Assembly: GCA_902803355.1 (NCBI GenBank)
Contig: CADCPP010000103.1
Coordinates: forward strand, 1-8,261
From: an uncultured Lachnospiraceae bacterium
GTDB taxonomy: Bacteria > Bacillota > Clostridia > Lachnospirales > Lachnospiraceae
Direction: 5' to 3'
Length of the DNA: 8,261 nucleotides
Each line of letters opens with the position of its first letter. The first letter of the stretch is position 1. The notes beneath the pieces were generated by a model, which did not search any database, was not told where the DNA came from, and saw only the letters and a list, made by a program, of their open reading frames with translations. Positions 5,527-8,261 of this stretch are shown one piece after another. The translations under genes and the position numbers were made by a program.

Positions 5527-7017
5527 TCATCCGCCTTGCCTTGCCGGCGCGTAGCCGGTCTTTTCGATGAGTTCCTGACCGTCCTCCGACAGCAGGAATT
5601 CGAGCATCTTCTCCACGTTCGGGTTTGGATCGCCTTCGCGCGTGACCGCGACAAGGTCGACCGTGAGCGGGTAGGATCCGTTCTTAATGTTCTCCCGGGT
5701 CGGCAGGACGCCGTCCACAGCCAGCAGGCGTACATCGTTCTCCGTGTTCAGGTCTTCGACGAAATAGCGGAAGGAATAGCCGAAGGCGCCCTTCTCGTTT
5801 GCATACTGCGCCACGTGCCGGATCACCCCCATCATCGAATCCACGTACTCATAGGATTCCGGCTCCTTCAGCGGCACGTTGCCCATGAAGTACTCCATCA
5901 TGGCCTGCGAACCGGAGTTTTCCGGCCGCTGGAAGGCGAGGATCTTCTGATTCTTCCCGCCCACCTCGGACCAGTTTGTGATCTCGCCGCTGTAGATCCT
6001 TTTGATCTGCTCGCTGGTGAGGTCCGTCACCGGATTGTCCGGTTCCACGAAGAAAACGAAAGCTTCTCTTCCGATCGGCGTGATCCTCAGGGTAATATTG
6101 GCCTCTTTAGCCCTTTCCATCTGTTCGCGGGAGGGTCTTGCTCCGAAGAAAATGTCGGTATCCTTTTTGAGCAGCCGCCAGTACGCGTTCACGGTATTGG
6201 TAAAGCCCACGATGCGGCCGTTCCCGTAGTATGTATTCTTATCCTCATATTTTGCGCGGTACGCCCTCTCGATCGCGCCGATATCCTTGTATACGGCCTT
6301 GGCGACTGCCGAATAGACCGGAAAGCAGGCTTCCGCGCCGTCAAGTCTTGGCATCTCCTTCTCGCTTTCGATGATCAGGCTTGCCGGATGATCCAGCTGC
6401 GCCAGCTTTGACGGTTCGTTCCAGACGGCATAAGGCGTAAGGTCCGTGCTGGAATAGCCGTTCATATAGTCGAAGCCGTGACCGGCATAGCGCACGGACG
6501 GCCGGTTCGCATAACTGACCGCGCTCACGGCGATGCAGACCGCCGCCGCCGCGAGGAAAGGCCAGGCCCTTTTCAGGATCTCTCTGCGTTTTTCCTTCTG
6601 CAGGACTGCGGAGAGGAAAAAGGCCAGCACAGGTCCAAGCACCGCCAAAAGGATAAAGAGCTTCCGGCCATCCGCGATCATCGGCAGCATGAGATAACCG
6701 GGCAGGAGCAGGGACAGGCCGCTTATGGCCGTCGACATCAGCACGCTGTCCACATTGCCCTTTGCGATCAGCAAAAGGATGGTAAAGCCAAGGATCACGA
6801 TCCCTGCGATGATCCCGTACATCAGGCTGACGGCAGGGTTAAGTTTCTTTCTCAGCAGCAGGATGAATCCCGTAAGCAGCACCGGCGGGACGATCAGGAT
6901 CGCTGCTCCCGGCAGGACCATCATGGTCAGCAGCGAGCCAAGACTTGCGATGGGCAGCAGCAAAGCAAAACCGAAAAGCTTCAGTGCGCCCTTTACGCGG
7001 GGCGGTGTGTTGATCAT
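5527..7017 (-). CDS. Membrane-anchored PstS-like substrate-binding protein, 496 aa
   Basis: The protein has two parts. Residues about 11-170 are very hydrophobic, with candidate membrane helices near 11-32, 36-55, 62-85, 91-113, 118-138 and 151-169, split by basic loops at RKKLN (56-60) and KEKRREILKR (141-150). Residues about 185-496 are a periplasmic-binding-protein-like domain of the phosphate-binding (PstS / PBP-like-2) type: FFVEPDNPVTDLTSEQIKRI (322-341), SGEITNWSEVGGKNQKIL (343-360), RPENSGSQAMMEYFM (364-378), GAFGYSFRYFV (410-420) and YPLTVDLVAVTREG (449-462) follow the usual order. There is no lipoprotein signal cysteine; the helical block replaces it as the anchor. No pstC, pstA or pstB lies alongside. 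The ligand may be phosphate or another anion, and a sensing role is possible. The topology is unresolved: an odd number of helices is needed to put the domain outside if the N-terminus is inside. The ATG at 7017 has AGGAGG six bases upstream, overlapping the TetR stop codon, so the two are probably translationally coupled. Confidence 0.87.
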   Translation of the reverse strand: MINTPPRVKGALKLFGFALLLPIASLGSLLTMMVLPGAAILIVPPVLLTGFILLLRKKLNPAVSLMYGIIAGIVILGFTILLLIAKGNVDSVLMSTAISGLSLLLPGYLMLPMIADGRKLFILLAVLGPVLAFFLSAVLQKEKRREILKRAWPFLAAAAVCIAVSAVSYANRPSVRYAGHGFDYMNGYSSTDLTPYAVWNEPSKLAQLDHPASLIIESEKEMPRLDGAEACFPVYSAVAKAVYKDIGAIERAYRAKYEDKNTYYGNGRIVGFTNTVNAYWRLLKKDTDIFFGARPSREQMERAKEANITLRITPIGREAFVFFVEPDNPVTDLTSEQIKRIYSGEITNWSEVGGKNQKILAFQRPENSGSQAMMEYFMGNVPLKEPESYEYVDSMMGVIRHVAQYANEKGAFGYSFRYFVEDLNTENDVRLLAVDGVLPTRENIKNGSYPLTVDLVAVTREGDPNPNVEKMLEFLLSEDGQELIEKTGYAPARQGG

Positions 7018-7026
7018 TTCTGCCTC

Positions 7027-7527
7027 CTATTTCTCCAGGATCTCGCTCAGCCTGGCGGCAAGGTCCTCCGGCGTCTCCCGCAGGCCGTTTTCGATCCACA
7101 AGCGGTAAGCGCCGAAGATCCCGCCGGTGATGAAATGCATTTTGTATTCATCATAGACGTCCCGGTAGGTCTCGAAAAATACGCGGTCGATATCATCCTT
7201 CACGATCCACAGCAGGCCGTCGCGGCGCAGCAGGAAGGTCATTTCCCGGTATTTCAGCACATGCGTAAACAGGGTGGCAAAGTACTCCCGGAGCGGATTG
7301 TCCCGGTAGCTGATGCCCGACTCCGCCACGAATTTGTCGGTGATCTCCGCGCACCATTTTTTCAGCACATCCTCCTTGTTGCCGAAGCTCCGGTAAAAGG
7401 ACATGCGGGAGACGCCCGCCTTTTTGCACAGTTCGGTGATCGAGATCTGCTGAAAGCGTTTCCGGCGCATCATCTGCAGCAGGGCGATCTTGATATATTC
7501 CGCCATCTGGCTTTCGTTTTGCTGCAT
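7027..7527 (-). CDS. TetR/AcrR-family transcriptional regulator, 166 aa
   Basis: A dimeric repressor-type regulator with an N-terminal DNA-binding domain and a ligand-binding C-terminal helical domain. The helix-turn-helix is at about 28-55: ISITELCKKAGVSRMSFYRSF then NKEDVL, a classic TetR pattern with the SxxxFYRxFxNKEDLL-type ending. The C-terminal part (about 75-160, with LKYREMTFLLRRDGLL and FITGGIFGAYRLWIENG) resembles the Firmicutes-type TetR_C_8 group. The ATG at 7527 is chosen because AAAGGAGG is upstream, although its spacing (11 bases) is longer than usual. Frames opening further upstream run through the promoter region and have no ribosome site. It is divergent from the dehydrogenase gene and probably controls it and itself through the palindrome at 7585-7608. 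The binding-protein gene follows after nine bases. Confidence 0.92.
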   Translation of the reverse strand: MQQNESQMAEYIKIALLQMMRRKRFQQISITELCKKAGVSRMSFYRSFGNKEDVLKKWCAEITDKFVAESGISYRDNPLREYFATLFTHVLKYREMTFLLRRDGLLWIVKDDIDRVFFETYRDVYDEYKMHFITGGIFGAYRLWIENGLRETPEDLAARLSEILEK

Positions 7528-7568
7528 GATACAGTTCGCCTCCTTTGTCACATTGGCGTTCCGGCATA

Positions 7569-7597
7569 TTGTCGCAGGTGAAAAATGTTGATACAAT
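7569..7597 (+). promoter_or_regulatory. Candidate sigma-70-type promoter for the dehydrogenase gene
   Basis: TTGTCG (7569-7574, four of six to TTGACA), a 17-base spacer, and TACAAT (7592-7597, five of six to TATAAT) preceded by TGA, which gives an extended -10. The start would fall near 7604, leaving a leader of about 74 bases. The leader carries a short GC hairpin (7641-7653) without a U-tract, and a strong AAGGAGG ribosome site at 7664-7670. The -10 lies inside the palindrome, so a bound repressor would block it. Confidence 0.7.
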
Positions 7598-7608
7598 TGT
7601 AACATCAT
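7585..7608. promoter_or_regulatory. 24-base palindrome, candidate operator for the divergent TetR regulator
   Basis: The two arms ATGTTGATACAA and TTGTAACATCAT pair at 10 of 12 positions with no spacer. It covers the -10 of the plus-strand promoter and touches the -10 of the minus-strand promoter, the usual place for a TetR-type autoregulatory site. The assignment is inference from position and symmetry. Confidence 0.65.
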
Positions 7609-7635
7609 CATAGCAGAAACAGCAGTGAAATACAA
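7607..7635 (-). promoter_or_regulatory. Candidate promoter for the tetR-binding-protein unit
   Basis: On the minus strand TTGTAT (7635-7630, three of six to TTGACA), a 17-base spacer, and TATGAT (7612-7607, five of six). The start would fall near 7600 inside the palindrome, about 73 bases before the TetR ATG. The -35 is weak; correct spacing and good -10 make it the best candidate on this strand. Confidence 0.5.
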
Positions 7636-7677
7636 GAAGTGCCGCGCTGCGGCAAGTCAAAATAAGGAGGAAACGAT

Positions 7678-8261
7678 ATGGAAAACAAAAAGATCGTGAT
7701 TGCCGGCGGCGGTGTTCTGGGCACCCAGATCGGCCTCATCTGTGCCTACCATGGCTTTGACACCACCTTCTGGCTTCGCTCCGAAGGCTCCATCGGCCGC
7801 ACACAGCCGAAGATTGAGCGCTACTCCGCGCTGATGCTGGAAGACCTGGCGAAGGCGAAGGCCCTGATCGGCAATCCCATCGGCGGCATGCTCTATCCCC
7901 GCGGGCTTATCCGCTCCTGGCAGGGCATCACGGCCGAGGCCATCGACGCCCTGATCGAAGAGGGCAAAAAGAACTTTGCCGAAAAGGTCCATATTGAGCT
8001 TGACCTGAAGAAAGCGCTGTCTGGCGCCTATCTTGTGATCGAATCCATGACGGAAGAGCCGAAAGCCAAGATCGGCATGTACGAAGCCATGCGGGATCTG
8101 CTGGATGAGGACACCATCCTCTGCACGAACTCCTCGACCCTCCTGCCGAGCATGTTCGCGGAATATACCGGCCGTCCGGAGAAATACTGCGCCCTGCACT
8201 TTGCCAATACCATCTGGAAAAACAACACGGGCGAGGTCATGGGCCATCCCGGAACGGATCC
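7678..8261 (+). CDS. 3-hydroxyacyl-CoA dehydrogenase family protein, N-terminal 194 residues, runs off the right edge
   Basis: NAD-dependent oxidoreductase of the 3-hydroxyacyl-CoA dehydrogenase family (COG1250). The N-terminal Rossmann fold opens IVIAGGGVLGTQIGL (6-20) with the GxGxxG dinucleotide motif at 10-15. The expected active-site residues are present: Ser in LCTNSSTLLPS (148-158), His174 and Asn177 in ALHFAN. GEVMGHPGTD closes the visible part. The region 35-48 (SEGSIGRTQPKIER) and the phrase EVMGHPGTD recall a Firmicutes subgroup annotated as 3-hydroxyacyl-CoA dehydrogenase whose real substrate is, as far as I know, undefined. The C-terminal helical domain is outside the window; the family is usually about 280-320 residues. 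The ATG at 7678 has AAGGAGG seven bases upstream. Divergent placement from the TetR gene suggests induction by its substrate or a related acid. Confidence 0.9.
   Translation, partial: MENKKIVIAGGGVLGTQIGLICAYHGFDTTFWLRSEGSIGRTQPKIERYSALMLEDLAKAKALIGNPIGGMLYPRGLIRSWQGITAEAIDALIEEGKKNFAEKVHIELDLKKALSGAYLVIESMTEEPKAKIGMYEAMRDLLDEDTILCTNSSTLLPSMFAEYTGRPEKYCALHFANTIWKNNTGEVMGHPGTD

Noticed and set aside
5909..5920. Partial LexA-like sequence GAACCGGAGTTT
   Set aside because: It has an imperfect right half and lies within the coding sequence of the binding-protein gene about 470 bases before the polymerase; chance occurrence is likely.
6478..7581. Long open frame on the plus strand (367 codons) opposite the binding-protein and TetR genes
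   Set aside because: The translation is rich in His, Gln, Arg and Asp with no recognisable motif, no ribosome site, and it runs against two clearly recognised genes. GC-rich third positions create such antisense frames.
7641..7653. GC-rich hairpin GCCGCGCTGCGGC in the dehydrogenase leader
   Set aside because: It has a 5-bp stem and no U-tract, and I see no alternative pairing or riboswitch core, so it is not called a terminator or riboswitch.
7657..8247. Open frame on the minus strand opposite the dehydrogenase gene (196 codons)
   Set aside because: The dehydrogenase on the plus strand has clear motifs and a ribosome site; this frame has neither.

Overview
The window looks like chromosomal DNA from a fairly GC-rich Gram-positive anaerobe, most likely a Firmicute of the Lachnospiraceae/Clostridia or Erysipelotrichia type. 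This rests on strong AGGAGG-type ribosome sites before nearly every gene, TTG and GTG starts, a Y-family polymerase paired with a YolD-like protein, and a macro-domain protein with a C-terminal helical domain I know from Firmicutes. The taxonomic call is inference. The DNA is densely coding: nine genes, no RNA genes, transposases, CRISPR or phage structural genes, and no gene-free stretch above about 150 bases.

Layout. Eight genes lie on the minus strand and one on the plus strand. Reading leftward from a divergent promoter at about 7.53-7.68 kb, the minus-strand order is: a TetR-family regulator (7527-7027); a membrane-anchored PstS-like substrate-binding protein (7017-5527); a UmuC/UvrX-like Y-family DNA polymerase (5443-3908); a YolD-like protein (3835-3353); a COG3910-like AAA/ABC-type ATPase (3341-2406); a macro-domain protein with a C-terminal helical domain (2361-1234); an intrinsic terminator (about 1216-1194); a von Willebrand factor A protein (1138-491); and the start of pyroglutamyl-peptidase I (464 to beyond the left edge). 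On the plus strand a 3-hydroxyacyl-CoA dehydrogenase family gene starts at 7678 and runs off the right edge.

Regulation. The 150-base divergent region holds two back-to-back promoters and a 24-base imperfect palindrome lying across both, a good candidate operator for the TetR protein. The terminator after the macro gene, followed by an extended -10 promoter, separates vwa-pcp from the genes before it. No LexA (SOS) box was seen upstream of the polymerase, and no terminator or clear promoter separates the substrate-binding gene from the polymerase.

How the genes may work together. The polymerase and YolD protein are a known pairing for translesion synthesis. The same run continues through an ATPase to a macro protein that keeps the MacroD-type loop, so polymerase-YolD-ATPase-macro may be one stress or DNA-damage operon linking lesion bypass to ADP-ribose metabolism. 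This is the best candidate for an undescribed system here, but its link rests on gene order alone. The TetR, binding-protein and dehydrogenase genes look like a separate metabolic or uptake module.
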